A stretch of 64,000 nt of DNA from JABCZH01 sp963803775 (GCA_963803775.1 CAWDNS010000002.1:310001-374000); one strand, 5' to 3'. Shown: positions 26,314 through 36,134, counted from the first letter of the stretch. Translations and numbers: made by a program. The notes: generated from the letters alone by a model not told the origin.

Positions 26314-27468
26314 GTGCGTGCTGTTTGGATTCTCGCGCTTTTGGTGGGACTTGCATTCCCTGCCTCGCCGCAAAGCACCGTCGCTTCATCTACCGACAAT
26401 TACGCCTACCTATTGCGAGTCCAGCGGGTGATCTCGCATATGGACACTTGTGTCCTTCTGCGGCGGGACGGTGGATATCATTTAGAACGCGATCACGACG
26501 AGTCGACCGAGGTCTATGAGGGCGAGCTTTCGGCTGAGGAACTATCCAGGCTCCAAGCATGGCTGGACGATGAGCAGCTACAAAAACTGACCCGCGAACA
26601 GATCATGACGCCGCTGGTGAGCCAAGCGAGGGATGAGCTACAGATCAATATCTTTCGCGGAGATCACTGGCAGGACCTGCTTTTCCTCTCAAGCGAAAGC
26701 CGTACACCGTTTCATGCGCTGACGCCACTGCTGGAATGGTTCAATGACCTGCACAATGCCCCCCACCGTACGATTTCGGAAGATGCAGGCAAAAATAACT
26801 GCATGACGCCGGGCAGGATTGTACTTCGCACACGCCCATCGTCGAGCGCCGCGCCCGCAAATAACGCACAACTGGAGGGACAAAAGCCGGGGCCGCCAGA
26901 GGTGAACCGCGCAAATGCTCCGGACGGCCGGGCGGCTCTGCCATCAAACCCTGATCCCTACCTCCTACGCCTGCTACACGAGAGCTTTGATCGCAGTGGC
27001 GTGGACAGCACGTGCGCGATTGTCTACGCCAGCGGTCTCTATCGCGTGGAACATTCTTCTCAAGCGTTCGGGGGCAAAGTGCATGCGAAGGTCTATCAGT
27101 CAACGATCGGAGGGGCACAAAGGCAGGAGTTGCAACAACTTCTCGAGGACGCTCATCTGAAAGCCATTGAAATGGGGAATCTCCCGGATGAATTTTTTCA
27201 AAGGCTTCAAGCTGGTCACACGTCGATGGACATCAGATTCCTTCTCAGCGACGCCACCTTTGTCTGGATTCCACGGGAGAAGGTCGTTCAGAACCTGGCA
27301 TTTGCCAGCGATCTACGAGTACAAGCCGCGATTGGAAACCACTATTTAACAAGCGATAAGGATGCGAAGTACGTTCGTCCACTGGAGAAATGGGTAAAGA
27401 GTGAGCTCCCGGTCCAGAAGAGCGTCCTCGTCGACGGTGCGAACGCGACGTTCTGTGCTCCCCAGTAG
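26314..27468 (+). CDS. Secreted protein of unknown function with two related domains
   Basis: Not recognised. A signal peptide (RAVWILALLVGLAFPASPQ) opens the protein, with GTG 26314 or TTG 26296 as the likely start; the frame is open further upstream but overlaps fabF. Two halves appear related: YAYLLRVQRVISHMDTC with a later ELSAEELSRLQAWLDDEQL, and DPYLLRLLHESFDRSGVDSTC with a later GAQRQELQQLLEDAHL. Each half pairs a conserved Cys with a following helix. The halves are joined by a Pro/Ala-rich linker. No catalytic motif is visible. It is probably periplasmic or outer-membrane-facing. Confidence 0.6.
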   Translation: MRAVWILALLVGLAFPASPQSTVASSTDNYAYLLRVQRVISHMDTCVLLRRDGGYHLERDHDESTEVYEGELSAEELSRLQAWLDDEQLQKLTREQIMTPLVSQARDELQINIFRGDHWQDLLFLSSESRTPFHALTPLLEWFNDLHNAPHRTISEDAGKNNCMTPGRIVLRTRPSSSAAPANNAQLEGQKPGPPEVNRANAPDGRAALPSNPDPYLLRLLHESFDRSGVDSTCAIVYASGLYRVEHSSQAFGGKVHAKVYQSTIGGAQRQELQQLLEDAHLKAIEMGNLPDEFFQRLQAGHTSMDIRFLLSDATFVWIPREKVVQNLAFASDLRVQAAIGNHYLTSDKDAKYVRPLEKWVKSELPVQKSVLVDGANATFCAPQ

Positions 27469-27531
27469 AAAAGCTTTTCATCCTGCCGCCCTCCTTCCCC
27501 ATCTACTTAAGGTATCTTTTTAGAAGACCGC

Positions 27532-29451
27532 ATGGCCCAAGAAGAAGAGGTATTAGGTAAAGCTTATGACAGCCGGCTGATGAAGCGGCTGCTGGTATAT
27601 TTGCGTCCCTACAAGTGGCAGGTGGGGATTGCGCTGGGCTCGATCGTGCTCAAGGCTGGAGCCGATGTTCTGGGGCCATACCTCACCAAAGTGGCGATTG
27701 ACAAGTATCTGGTGAAGGTTCCCGGATCGCGGTCGCCGTTCGATTCATTCCTCAGCAACCAACCCTTGGTCGGCATTGCCCAGGTGGCCGGGCTTTATGT
27801 TGCGGCGCTGGTGGTCAGCTTTCTGCTCGAGTTCCTGCAAACCTACTTCATGCAATGGACCGGGCAGATGGCCATGTTCGATTTGCGCAAAGAGATCTTT
27901 CGCCTGTTGCAGCGCATGCATATTGGTTTCTATGACAAGAACCCTGTGGGCCGACTGGTGACGCGCGTGACCACGGACGTGGACGCATTGAACGAAATGT
28001 TCACCTCCGGAGTGGTGTCGATTTTTGAGGACATCTTTGTGCTGGCCGGAATTGTCGGCATCATGCTGAAGATGAACTGGAAATTGGCGCTGATCACGTT
28101 TGCGGTGCTGCCGCTGATCGGCTACGCGACCACGATTTTTCGCGACAAAGTGCGTGACTCTTACCGGCGCATTCGGGTAGCTATTGCCCGCATCAACTCC
28201 TACTTGCAGGAACATGTGAGCGGCATGGTGGTGCTGCAACTATTCAACCGCGAAGAGCCCGCATTCGATAAGTTTTCTGAGGTCAATTCTCTACACATGG
28301 ACGCGTTCAAAGACGCGATCATGGCGCATGCCGTCTACTATCCGGTGGTGGAAATTCTGTCGTCGGCGGCGATTGCGGGCGTGATCTGGTTTGGCGGGAA
28401 TGATGTGCTGCGGGGGGTGGCAACCCTGGGCGTGCTGGTGGCTTTTATGCAGTATGCGCAGCGGTTTTTCAGGCCGATCCAGGATTTGAGCGAGAAATAT
28501 AACATCTTGCAATCGGCCATGGCCGCTTGCGAACGAATCTTCAAGATGCTGGATACGCCGGTTGAGATTACATCGCCGGCGGTAACAAAAACACCGAATG
28601 GGCCGGGGAGGATCGAGTTTGATCATGTGTGGTTTGCGTATCGCATGATGCCAGCGGAGACCGCCGAGACCCGCTCTGCGCAGAAGGGCGAAACGCCGGG
28701 GCCCGCACCGGCGTTGCCCGGAGAGCCAGACTGGGTACTGCGTGATGTGAGCTTTGTTATCGAACCGGGTGAGACGGTCGCCATCGTCGGCCACACGGGC
28801 GCGGGCAAGACGACGATCATCTCGTTGCTGATGCGATTTTATGACGTGCAGAAGGGCGCGATCAAGATTGATGGCGTGGACGTGAAAGATATGGATTTGG
28901 GAGATTTGCGCCGACGCTTTGGCGTGGTCTTGCAAGACCCGTTTCTTTTTACGGGGACGGTAGGCAGCAATATCAGGTTGGGTACGGAGTGGATTCTAGA
29001 TGAGGATGTGGAGAAAGCGGCGGAAGATGTGAACCTTGCCGACTTCATTCGCACGCTGCCCGGAGGGTTCAAGGAAGAAGTACGGGAGCGGGGCAGCACA
29101 CTCTCCACCGGGCAGAAGCAACTAATTTCGTTTGCGCGGGCGCTGGCGCATAATCCGAAAATTCTGGTGCTGGATGAAGCGACTTCCAGCGTGGACACGG
29201 AAACCGAGTTCCGCGTACGGGACGCGTTGAACCGCATGGTCGAAGGACGAACCTCCGTCATAATCGCCCATCGGCTTTCAACCATTCAGCGTGCCGATAA
29301 GATCATCGTGATGCACAAGGGGCAGGTGCGGGAGATGGGCAGCCATCAGGAGTTGTTGGCGCACCGCGGGATTTACTACAAGCTGTATCAGCTCCAATAC
29401 AAGGACCAGGAGATTGCGGCAGGGCCTGTGACGGCAGGAGCGGATGATTAG
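27532..29451 (+). CDS. ABC exporter, MsbA/MdlB-type (fused membrane and ATPase domains)
   Basis: Half-transporter of 639 aa that should work as a dimer in the inner membrane. Six membrane helices lie in about 35-320, followed by the ATPase domain: Walker A GHTGAGKT, Q-loop VVLQDPFLF, signature LSTGQ (in place of LSGGQ), Walker B ILVLDEATSSVD and the H-loop IAHRL. A 30-residue Pro/Ala-rich insertion (about 375-405) separates FDHVWFAY from WVLRDVSF, at the ATPase A-loop. Lipid A or drug export are the usual roles of such proteins; lpxB lies 3.4 kb downstream, but the substrate is unknown. Confidence 0.9.
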   Translation: MAQEEEVLGKAYDSRLMKRLLVYLRPYKWQVGIALGSIVLKAGADVLGPYLTKVAIDKYLVKVPGSRSPFDSFLSNQPLVGIAQVAGLYVAALVVSFLLEFLQTYFMQWTGQMAMFDLRKEIFRLLQRMHIGFYDKNPVGRLVTRVTTDVDALNEMFTSGVVSIFEDIFVLAGIVGIMLKMNWKLALITFAVLPLIGYATTIFRDKVRDSYRRIRVAIARINSYLQEHVSGMVVLQLFNREEPAFDKFSEVNSLHMDAFKDAIMAHAVYYPVVEILSSAAIAGVIWFGGNDVLRGVATLGVLVAFMQYAQRFFRPIQDLSEKYNILQSAMAACERIFKMLDTPVEITSPAVTKTPNGPGRIEFDHVWFAYRMMPAETAETRSAQKGETPGPAPALPGEPDWVLRDVSFVIEPGETVAIVGHTGAGKTTIISLLMRFYDVQKGAIKIDGVDVKDMDLGDLRRRFGVVLQDPFLFTGTVGSNIRLGTEWILDEDVEKAAEDVNLADFIRTLPGGFKEEVRERGSTLSTGQKQLISFARALAHNPKILVLDEATSSVDTETEFRVRDALNRMVEGRTSVIIAHRLSTIQRADKIIVMHKGQVREMGSHQELLAHRGIYYKLYQLQYKDQEIAAGPVTAGADD

Positions 29452-29532
29452 TTCGATGTTTCCTTTATTAGCCTACTGTAACGGTACCAACCAGCCGACT
29501 TTGGTAACTCTGAAGGGCGGGTTTTGCCACGC

Positions 29533-29538
29533 TAGAAT
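29533..29538 (+). promoter_or_regulatory. -10 box (TAGAAT) 6 nt before the GGDEF/EAL start
   Basis: TAGAAT ends 6 nt before GTG 29545, which would put the transcription start at the start codon. No Shine-Dalgarno is visible. Confidence 0.4.
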
Positions 29539-29544
29539 TTGCCT

Positions 29545-31605
29545 GTGGGCGAGCGTGATCAGCAGGCATTTCAGGAAGTAAATCAGAACAGTCCGGAAGC
29601 GATCCCGGTGCAGATGCGCCAGATCGAGGGCCGGGAGTGGTGGCTTTGGGGATTCGCCGTGGCGGTGACCCTGGCGCTGACTCTGGGCATTGTGTCGTTC
29701 ACTTTCCCGTGGTTTCATCTGGAGACGGAAGCCAGCTATTGGTTTGACTTGCGCGAGTGGGTGCGCGGGTTGGCCGGTCTAGTGCTGCTGTTCGACGTTT
29801 ACACGGTGTATCAGCATTTTCAACTGCAGAGCATCCGCCGGCAACTGGCGGAGCGTGACCAGCTTTTTCAACTCATCAGCGAGAATGCGGCGGACATGAT
29901 TGCGCTGGTGGACAGCGAAGGCCGCCGGCTTTACAACAGTCCCGCCTATGCAAAAGTCCTGGGTTATTCGCCCGAAGACCTGAAGAACACCTCATCGTTT
30001 GATCAGATCCATCCCGACGACCGCCCGCGAGTGTTGCAGGCGGCGGAGAAAGCACGCGTCAGCGGCCTGGGCGAGCGGGTGGAATACCGCATCCTGCACA
30101 AGGATGGGTCGTGGCGCACGCTGGAATCGACTGCCAGTGCCATTCGCAATGCTAAGGGAAAAACGGAAAAACTGGTGATTGTGAACCGCGACATCACCGA
30201 GCGCAAGCGAGCGGAAGAATTGCTGGTGCACAATGCGTTCCATGATGGGCTGACCAGCCTGCCCAATCGCGCACTCTTTCTGGATCGATTGCAACACGCG
30301 CTGACGCTTTCGAAGAAACACTCGAACTACATGTTTGCGGTGCTGTTGATCGATGTGGATGAATTCAAGGTCATCAACGACAGCCTGGGGCACACGGCCG
30401 GGGATGAGCTGCTGATCCAGATTAGCCGGCGCCTGACAGAATCGGTTCGGCGGGCGGATACGGTTTCACGGCCGCGGGTCACAGGTGTGGTGGAGAAATC
30501 GGACCTTGAAGGGACGCTGGCCCGACTGGGCGGCGATGAATTCACCATTCTGTTGGATGACATTCGAGATCCGATTGAAGCGGTGCGAGTTTCCGAGCGG
30601 GTGCAAACCGAACTAGCAGCGCCGTTTGTACTAAACGGGCAGGAAGTGGTGATCTCGGCAAGCATTGGGATCGCGTCCAGCGCCACTCCGCATACGCAGG
30701 CTGAGGATCTGATTCGCGATGCGGACATCGCTATGTACCGCGCCAAGCGGACGGGCAAGGCGCGATGCGAAGTTTTCGATACGGCCATGCACGCGAATGC
30801 GGTGAAGCGGTTGCGGCTGGAGACGGACTTGCGGAAGGCACTGGATCAGGGAGAGTTTCGGGTTTATTACCAGCCGATCGTCTCCTTGCAGACCGGCAGG
30901 ATCGCAGGATTCGAAGCACTGAGCCGTTGGCAGCGTGCGGAGGGCGTGGTTCCGCCGATGGATTTCATTCCGGTGGCCGAGGAGACAGGCCTGATTATTC
31001 CCATGAACCGGCAACTGCGGCTAGAAGCCTGCCGGCAAGTGATGGCGTGGCAGAACCAGTTTCCAGCGAGTCCGCCGCTGACCATGAGCGTTAACGTGAC
31101 CGCCAAGGAGTTCGCGCAACCTGACCTGGCCAGCGAAATCGGGAAGACGATTGAGCAGACGGGTATTGCTCCCGGTTGTCTGCGGCTGGAGATTGTGGAA
31201 ACCATCGCCATGGGTGATGCGGAAAAATCCGGCAAGGTGCTTTCGCAACTGAAGGGCTTGGGTGTGCTGTTGAGTATCGATGATTTTGGCACCGGGTATT
31301 CGTCCCTGAGCCGTCTGCGCCGGATTCCAGTGGACACGCTGAAAATCGACCGGGTCTTCATCATGAATATGGACAGCGATCCTGAGAACCGCGAAATCGT
31401 GCGGGTGATCATTACGCTTGCTCACAACCTAGGACTAAAAGTGGTGGCCGAAGGCGCGGAAACTGAAGCTCATGTGAAGCAGTTGCAGCAACTGAATTGC
31501 GAACAGGCGCAAGGATACTTCTTCTCCCGCCCCGCAGATGAGAAAGCGATGACACTCTTATTGGCGGCCAGCCCAGGGGTAAAAAGCGCGGCGGCGAGTG
31601 GGTAG
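29545..31605 (+). CDS. PAS-GGDEF-EAL cyclic-di-GMP signalling membrane protein
   Basis: Bifunctional-type c-di-GMP protein (about 686 aa). Two membrane helices near 31-52 and 68-88, a PAS domain (about 110-225 ending VNRDITERKRAEE), a GGDEF domain (LARLGGDEFTILLDD, active-site motif intact) and an EAL domain (FEALSRWQ, catalytic DDFGTGYSSLSRLR) follow. About 17 residues (SRPRVTGVVEKSDLEGT) interrupt the usual run of RRADTV into ARLGGDEF. GTG 29545 follows the -10-like TAGAAT; GTG/TTG at 29539 is an alternative. Both catalytic motifs are complete, so synthesis and breakdown are both possible. PilZ and HD-GYP proteins in the window may act on the same pool. Confidence 0.92.
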   Translation: MGERDQQAFQEVNQNSPEAIPVQMRQIEGREWWLWGFAVAVTLALTLGIVSFTFPWFHLETEASYWFDLREWVRGLAGLVLLFDVYTVYQHFQLQSIRRQLAERDQLFQLISENAADMIALVDSEGRRLYNSPAYAKVLGYSPEDLKNTSSFDQIHPDDRPRVLQAAEKARVSGLGERVEYRILHKDGSWRTLESTASAIRNAKGKTEKLVIVNRDITERKRAEELLVHNAFHDGLTSLPNRALFLDRLQHALTLSKKHSNYMFAVLLIDVDEFKVINDSLGHTAGDELLIQISRRLTESVRRADTVSRPRVTGVVEKSDLEGTLARLGGDEFTILLDDIRDPIEAVRVSERVQTELAAPFVLNGQEVVISASIGIASSATPHTQAEDLIRDADIAMYRAKRTGKARCEVFDTAMHANAVKRLRLETDLRKALDQGEFRVYYQPIVSLQTGRIAGFEALSRWQRAEGVVPPMDFIPVAEETGLIIPMNRQLRLEACRQVMAWQNQFPASPPLTMSVNVTAKEFAQPDLASEIGKTIEQTGIAPGCLRLEIVETIAMGDAEKSGKVLSQLKGLGVLLSIDDFGTGYSSLSRLRRIPVDTLKIDRVFIMNMDSDPENREIVRVIITLAHNLGLKVVAEGAETEAHVKQLQQLNCEQAQGYFFSRPADEKAMTLLLAASPGVKSAAASG

Positions 31606-32164
31606 ACTCCATCTCCGTTTTCATCTAGTTAACCTTCTGCCCGAATTTACACACGGTTTCTGCTAACATGAGTAACTCATCAGCAGCACGCACGTCTAAG
31701 GAAACTGTGCGCCGCAATTCCATCACTTCCTGGCTGTTGATCCTAGCGATCGCAACTTCGGCATCAGTTTGCGTGGCGGAGTGGGGCGGCCAGTTTGCAA
31801 CCTCCTGCCCGCGCCCGATATTCCGACAAGCGTGTACCCGGAACGAACCGCGCTCCGAAAGGGTTATCACACGAGGGTGCGCGCCCTGGGTGAGATCGCT
31901 ACCTGCCAAGTGTGGCATGCGTAGCTTCGTACAATTTCAGGTCGCGGCGTGCTCCCGGTTCGAACTCGCTACTCCACTCCGGCCAACGGCTGGCAACATT
32001 TCAATGCCGTTCGGCTTGGCCATCGTGGTTTCCTCGATCGGCTCGCCTCAGACCGACCGCGGACCTCCCAACTCCTAACACCAGCTTCGTTCTGCGCATT
32101 GAGCCACAGGTGTCTGCTCATGCGTTGGTGGTAACGCACCAAACCTGGTTTATAAGGAGGCATC
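31606..32164. other. 559-bp gap with no convincing gene; possible remnant
   Basis: A rightward frame from ATG 31668 encodes a believable signal/anchor start (SWLLILAIATSASVCVAEWG) and stays open to 32078, but its later residues are Arg/Pro-rich and unlike a real protein. In another frame the stretch CNLLPAPDIPTSVYPERTAL appears more protein-like and stops at 31921. This fits a short exported protein broken by an indel near 31790, or chance. No terminator or repeat was recognised. Confidence 0.25.
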
Positions 32165-32719
32165 ATGAGAGTTACATTTTGTATTTTGTTTTGTCTGCTT
32201 CTCGTTATCAGCAGCCACATCGCCGTGGGACAAAACCGGCTCACGGTCAGCAAGGCGCTCGACTTCTGGATCACGACTACCGAAAGGGAGGTCGTTTCAG
32301 CGGCCGAGGCCATGCCGGAATGTAAATATTCCTTCGCTCCAACCAAGGGTGAATTCACCGGCGTCCGGACATTCGCCCAGCAGGCCAAACACCTGGCGGC
32401 AAATAATTACCGGATGGCCGCATACATCCTTGCGCAGACGCCCACGACCGAACAGGAGTCCGAAACCGGGCCTGATACGGTCCAATCCAAGGCCCAGATC
32501 GTGGAGTACGTCAGAGGCTCATTCGCGGCGCTGCACCGGGCTGTGGCAGCCATCAATGAAAACAACCTGCTGGATCCCATGTCTGCCTCGCCAAGCCCGC
32601 TACAGAGGACTCGTCTTCAGTTGGCCGAAGACGTTGTGGCCCATTCCTACGATCACTACGGGCAGATGGTGGAATACCTGCGCATGAACGGCATTGTTCC
32701 GCCTTCCAGCCGAAAGTGA
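32165..32719 (+). CDS. Exported DinB-fold protein
   Basis: DinB/YfiT superfamily helical-bundle protein (184 aa) with a signal peptide (residues 1-22, ending VGQ). The usual metal-binding His pattern is visible: His near 81 (TFAQQAKHLAANNYRM) and two His in the C-terminal helix (VAHSYDHYGQMVEYLR). A perfect AAGGAGG ribosome site lies 7 nt before the ATG, unlike many genes here. DinB proteins are often bacillithiol/mycothiol-linked transferases in the cytosol; an exported member is less usual. Its substrate is unknown. Confidence 0.82.
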   Translation: MRVTFCILFCLLLVISSHIAVGQNRLTVSKALDFWITTTEREVVSAAEAMPECKYSFAPTKGEFTGVRTFAQQAKHLAANNYRMAAYILAQTPTTEQESETGPDTVQSKAQIVEYVRGSFAALHRAVAAINENNLLDPMSASPSPLQRTRLQLAEDVVAHSYDHYGQMVEYLRMNGIVPPSSRK

Positions 32720-32843
32720 CTCGTCGCGGTAGCCCGGCCTGCCACCCGGCACGTTTCGGCGTGTTGGGTGGCGACCGGGCACCACACCATCGCTTTCGCG
32801 GGGCGGGTTCTGGGATGACTGCACTCGGGCCGCGTCCAGCCCT

Positions 32844-32849
32844 TACAAT
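32844..32849 (+). promoter_or_regulatory. -10 box (TACAAT) 7 nt before the lpxB GTG
   Basis: TACAAT ends 7 nt before GTG 32857. Because the box overlaps ATG 32848, the box supports GTG 32857 as a leaderless start. Confidence 0.4.
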
Positions 32850-32856
32850 GTCTTGC

Positions 32857-34032
32857 GTGCGTATTCTGATCTCGGCGGGCGAAGCTTCGGGAGAAATGTA
32901 TGGCGCCCAACTGATGGAAGGGTTGCTCCGCCGCCAGCCTTGTTTGCAGTTCTTTGGTGTGGGCGGAGAGCGCATGCGGGATGCGGGATGCGACACCGTG
33001 GTCGATGCGAGGGACCTGGCGGTTGTCGGCATCACCGAAATTCTCGGTCATCTGCCTAAGATTTATGGGCTGTTTCGTAAACTGATCGCTGCGGCGGATG
33101 CGCATCCGACTGATCTTGCCATCGTGATTGATTCCCCGGCTTTCAACTGGAGAGTCGCGCGACAGATGCACAAGCGCGGTATTCCAGTCGTGTATTACGT
33201 ATGTCCGCAGTTCTGGGCATGGCGGCGGGGACGCGTGCGTTTGCTGCGCAAGTACATTGACAAGGCGCTGGTGATTTTTCCCTTTGAAGAGAAGTTCTAC
33301 CGTGATCGCGGTGTGGATACGACTTTTGTAGGGCATCCGCTGGCTGGTCTGGCCAAACCGCAGGTGTTGCGCAACGACTACGCGGCGCAGCAGAGGTTGG
33401 ACGCTGCCAAAACGTGGGTCACACTCATGCCGGGAAGCCGAATGAAAGAAGTGCGCATGAATCTGCCAACGATTTTGGAATCGGCAGTGAAGTTAGGGCC
33501 GGGATACGAATTTTTGCTGCCGGTGGCCCCGACGCTGGATCGGACGTGGTTGGAGAGTCTGATCGGCAAACACTCGTCGGTCCATCTTGTGTCGGAAGCC
33601 CTGCCAGCCTTGGCTCACTCGCGCGCGGGGATCATTGCCAGCGGTACAGCGACGGTAGAGGCAGCGCTGATGGGAACACCGTTCGTGATGGTCTACCGCG
33701 TAACCTCTCTGACCTATCTTCTGGGGCGGTCGCGGGTGAAGGTCCCACATTTTGCCATGGTGAACCTGATCGCGGGAAAAGAAGTAGTGCCGGAACTGGT
33801 GCAGCAGGATTTTACTGCTAAAAAGGTTATGGAAGAGATTGTCAAAATATTGTCAGACGGACCTGCGCGCGAGAGCATGGTCGCGGGGCTGGCTGGAGTA
33901 AGAACCGCGCTGCGGGGTGCGCCGGACAGGCCGCCAGCGGTGGAGCAGGCAGCGGATGCGATCATGGCGATTCTGGGCCAAACTGAGAAGAATCGACCGA
34001 GGAAAACGGCCTCGGCGCCCGCGGTGGGGTAG
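32857..34032 (+). CDS. lpxB: Lipid-A-disaccharide synthase
   Basis: Glycosyltransferase of the lipid A pathway that joins UDP-diacylglucosamine and lipid X (about 391 aa). The start RILISAGEASGEMYGAQLM and the blocks VVGITEILGHLP, IDSPAFNWRVA and YYVCPQFWAWRRGR are diagnostic, with PVAPTLDR and ASGTATVEAAL further on. GTG 32857 gives the family N-terminus; ATG 32848 would add three residues. The frame is open to the DinB stop, but that extension has no family match. Confirms LPS biosynthesis with lptE. Confidence 0.94.
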   Translation: MRILISAGEASGEMYGAQLMEGLLRRQPCLQFFGVGGERMRDAGCDTVVDARDLAVVGITEILGHLPKIYGLFRKLIAAADAHPTDLAIVIDSPAFNWRVARQMHKRGIPVVYYVCPQFWAWRRGRVRLLRKYIDKALVIFPFEEKFYRDRGVDTTFVGHPLAGLAKPQVLRNDYAAQQRLDAAKTWVTLMPGSRMKEVRMNLPTILESAVKLGPGYEFLLPVAPTLDRTWLESLIGKHSSVHLVSEALPALAHSRAGIIASGTATVEAALMGTPFVMVYRVTSLTYLLGRSRVKVPHFAMVNLIAGKEVVPELVQQDFTAKKVMEEIVKILSDGPARESMVAGLAGVRTALRGAPDRPPAVEQAADAIMAILGQTEKNRPRKTASAPAVG

Positions 34033-34109
34033 TTCTGCCCCTTGTGGCGACAGCATCTTTTGGGCCACAATTCACATCATAGTTAAAGGTTTCTGGAGAC
34101 TCTTCCTAA

Positions 34110-36134
34110 ATGCCCTGTTCAGGTCGGCGTCAGCGTCGCACCCTAAGCATAGGATTCGCTTTTCTCCTCTTATTCTGCTGCTCGCCTTCCTGGGCAGCGG
34201 AAAAAACTCGTCTGCGAGTGGACGATTATCAGATCGACGCAGAACTCATCCCGCACACCCATAAGCTCACGGCGCGAGCCAAGGTGAAGTTTACAGCGCT
34301 TGAGACTCTGAACATCGCCACCTTCGAATTGCACAATGCATTGCGGGTTACAAAAGTGACTGATGATGCCGGGAAACCGGTTTCCGCCGAACGCGGCGTT
34401 CAGGACTCCAGCATACGCGTGCAGCTTTCCCGAACCATGAATAAGGACGAATCCAGCAGCTTGACGTTTGAGTACGACGGCACGCTCGACTCCGCGGATG
34501 AGAGCCCGGTGCAAGGGTTAAAAGTGGCGTCGATCAATGATGACACCAGCTACCTGCTTTATGCCGGACGCTGGTTTCCGGTCAGCAACTATGGCATCAA
34601 TCGATTTACGGCGACGATGAACATTACGGTTCCCGCTCACATGGTGGTGATTGGCAGTGGGAAGGAAAGCGAAGGAACTCCGCTTCCCGCCAAGAAGGGC
34701 GCAGTCGCTGAGTTGCCAACCAAGACTTTCAGCTTCACCTGGGACAAGCCAAGTTTTCCCGGAACCATCATCGCAGGAACGTTTCAGGAGTTTAAGAGCG
34801 ATGAGGCTGGAGTCGACTTGCACGTTTTTTTCAAGCCGATCCATCAGAACCTCGGGGCGCAGTACGCTTCGACCGCGATCAAAGAATTCACTTACTTTGT
34901 GACGTTGTACGGCGTGCCACCTTCGAACCGGCTCAGGGTCGTTGAGATTCCAGACGACACGCTGCCGGCCGCTTGGGGACCGGAAATTGCCGCCATTGCC
35001 AGCCGTGCGGTCACCGAGAAGATCAATTACCGACTGCTGGCGAATACCATCGCGCACCAGTGGTGGGGAGTGTCGGTGAGTCCCGCGTCGCTGGATGATT
35101 GGTGGTTGTCGGATGGATTTGCCCGCTATTCGGAGGCGCGTTACATCGAGAACGCCGCCGGAACTGCGGGTCTGGAAGAAGCAGTCAAGGACATGTCGGT
35201 GGGCGCGTTGGCCTATGACACGGTGCCGCTGGCCACTGTCGGCAAGCTGGACATGTTCTCACCCGAGTTTCAGTCGCTGGTGACGGACAAAGGCGCGATG
35301 ATTTTGCATATGCTGCGCTGGGTAGAAGGAGATCAGAAGTACGACCTCACCATGCGCACCTTTGCCACGAAGTATGCGGGCAAGTCTGCATCGCTGGACG
35401 ATTTCCGTGCTATTGCCGAACAATATTATGGCGACAAACTGACTTGGTTTTTTTCCCAGTGGCTCGATTCTACCGGCGCACCTGAGTTCAAGACGAAGTT
35501 CACCGTGTACCGCCTGGGAAATAATAAGGGCTTCCGCGTAGTGGGCGAGATTGCTCAGGATCTTGATCTATTCCGTATGCCCGTGGACTTGAAGATCGAT
35601 ACTGACGGCAAGACTGAAAACAAGCGGATTGACGTGGTGGGGACCAATTCGCCGTTCACCATTGAGACCTTCGGCAAGCCACGGCGGATTTCGATTGATC
35701 CGGGGAACAACGTTCTGAAGAACTCGAGCGACGTGAAGCTACGCGCGTCCATTCAGCGCGGGCAGGCGTATGTGCAACAAGGGGACCTGGCAGCGGCCCT
35801 CTCGGAGTACAACAAGGCGCTGAGCGTCAACAAGAACAGTTCGCTGGCCCATTACCGGATTGCTGAGATTTTCTTCCAGCAGAAAAACTACCAGGCATCG
35901 GCCAACGCCTATCGTGATTCGCTCAACGGCGACGGCGAGCCGCGCTGGACGGAGGTTTGGAGCCACATTCAGTTGGGCAAGATTTTTGACGTCACTGGAC
36001 AGCGGGAACGCGCAGTGGGCGAATACCGTCAAGCACTCCAGACCAACGACAACACCCAGGGCGCATTGGATGAAGCGCGAAAGTATTTGCAGAAAGGGTT
36101 TGAGCCGGAGAAGACGAAACAAAGCGGCTTGTAG
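34110..36134 (+). CDS. M1-peptidase-like protein with degenerate zinc site and C-terminal TPR repeats
   Basis: Exported protein (674 aa; signal peptide ending SWAAE near 30) with the M1 aminopeptidase fold: an N-terminal beta domain, then a thermolysin-like domain. The zinc motif HExxH-X18-E aligns to N312-T-I-A-H316 and, 19 residues on, D335 in WLSDGFARYSE. So the first zinc His is Asn, the catalytic Glu is Thr, and the distal Glu is Asp. No GAMEN motif is seen. Residues about 545-670 contain TPR-like repeats (AYVQQGDLAAALSEYNKAL, IQLGKIFDVTGQRERAVGEYRQAL). It is probably a binding or scaffold protein rather than a peptidase. Confidence 0.85.
   Translation: MPCSGRRQRRTLSIGFAFLLLFCCSPSWAAEKTRLRVDDYQIDAELIPHTHKLTARAKVKFTALETLNIATFELHNALRVTKVTDDAGKPVSAERGVQDSSIRVQLSRTMNKDESSSLTFEYDGTLDSADESPVQGLKVASINDDTSYLLYAGRWFPVSNYGINRFTATMNITVPAHMVVIGSGKESEGTPLPAKKGAVAELPTKTFSFTWDKPSFPGTIIAGTFQEFKSDEAGVDLHVFFKPIHQNLGAQYASTAIKEFTYFVTLYGVPPSNRLRVVEIPDDTLPAAWGPEIAAIASRAVTEKINYRLLANTIAHQWWGVSVSPASLDDWWLSDGFARYSEARYIENAAGTAGLEEAVKDMSVGALAYDTVPLATVGKLDMFSPEFQSLVTDKGAMILHMLRWVEGDQKYDLTMRTFATKYAGKSASLDDFRAIAEQYYGDKLTWFFSQWLDSTGAPEFKTKFTVYRLGNNKGFRVVGEIAQDLDLFRMPVDLKIDTDGKTENKRIDVVGTNSPFTIETFGKPRRISIDPGNNVLKNSSDVKLRASIQRGQAYVQQGDLAAALSEYNKALSVNKNSSLAHYRIAEIFFQQKNYQASANAYRDSLNGDGEPRWTEVWSHIQLGKIFDVTGQRERAVGEYRQALQTNDNTQGALDEARKYLQKGFEPEKTKQSGL

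Noticed and set aside
31625..31918. 97-codon frame on the minus strand
   Set aside because: No ribosome site, no recognisable domain, and it ends in the gap region without support.
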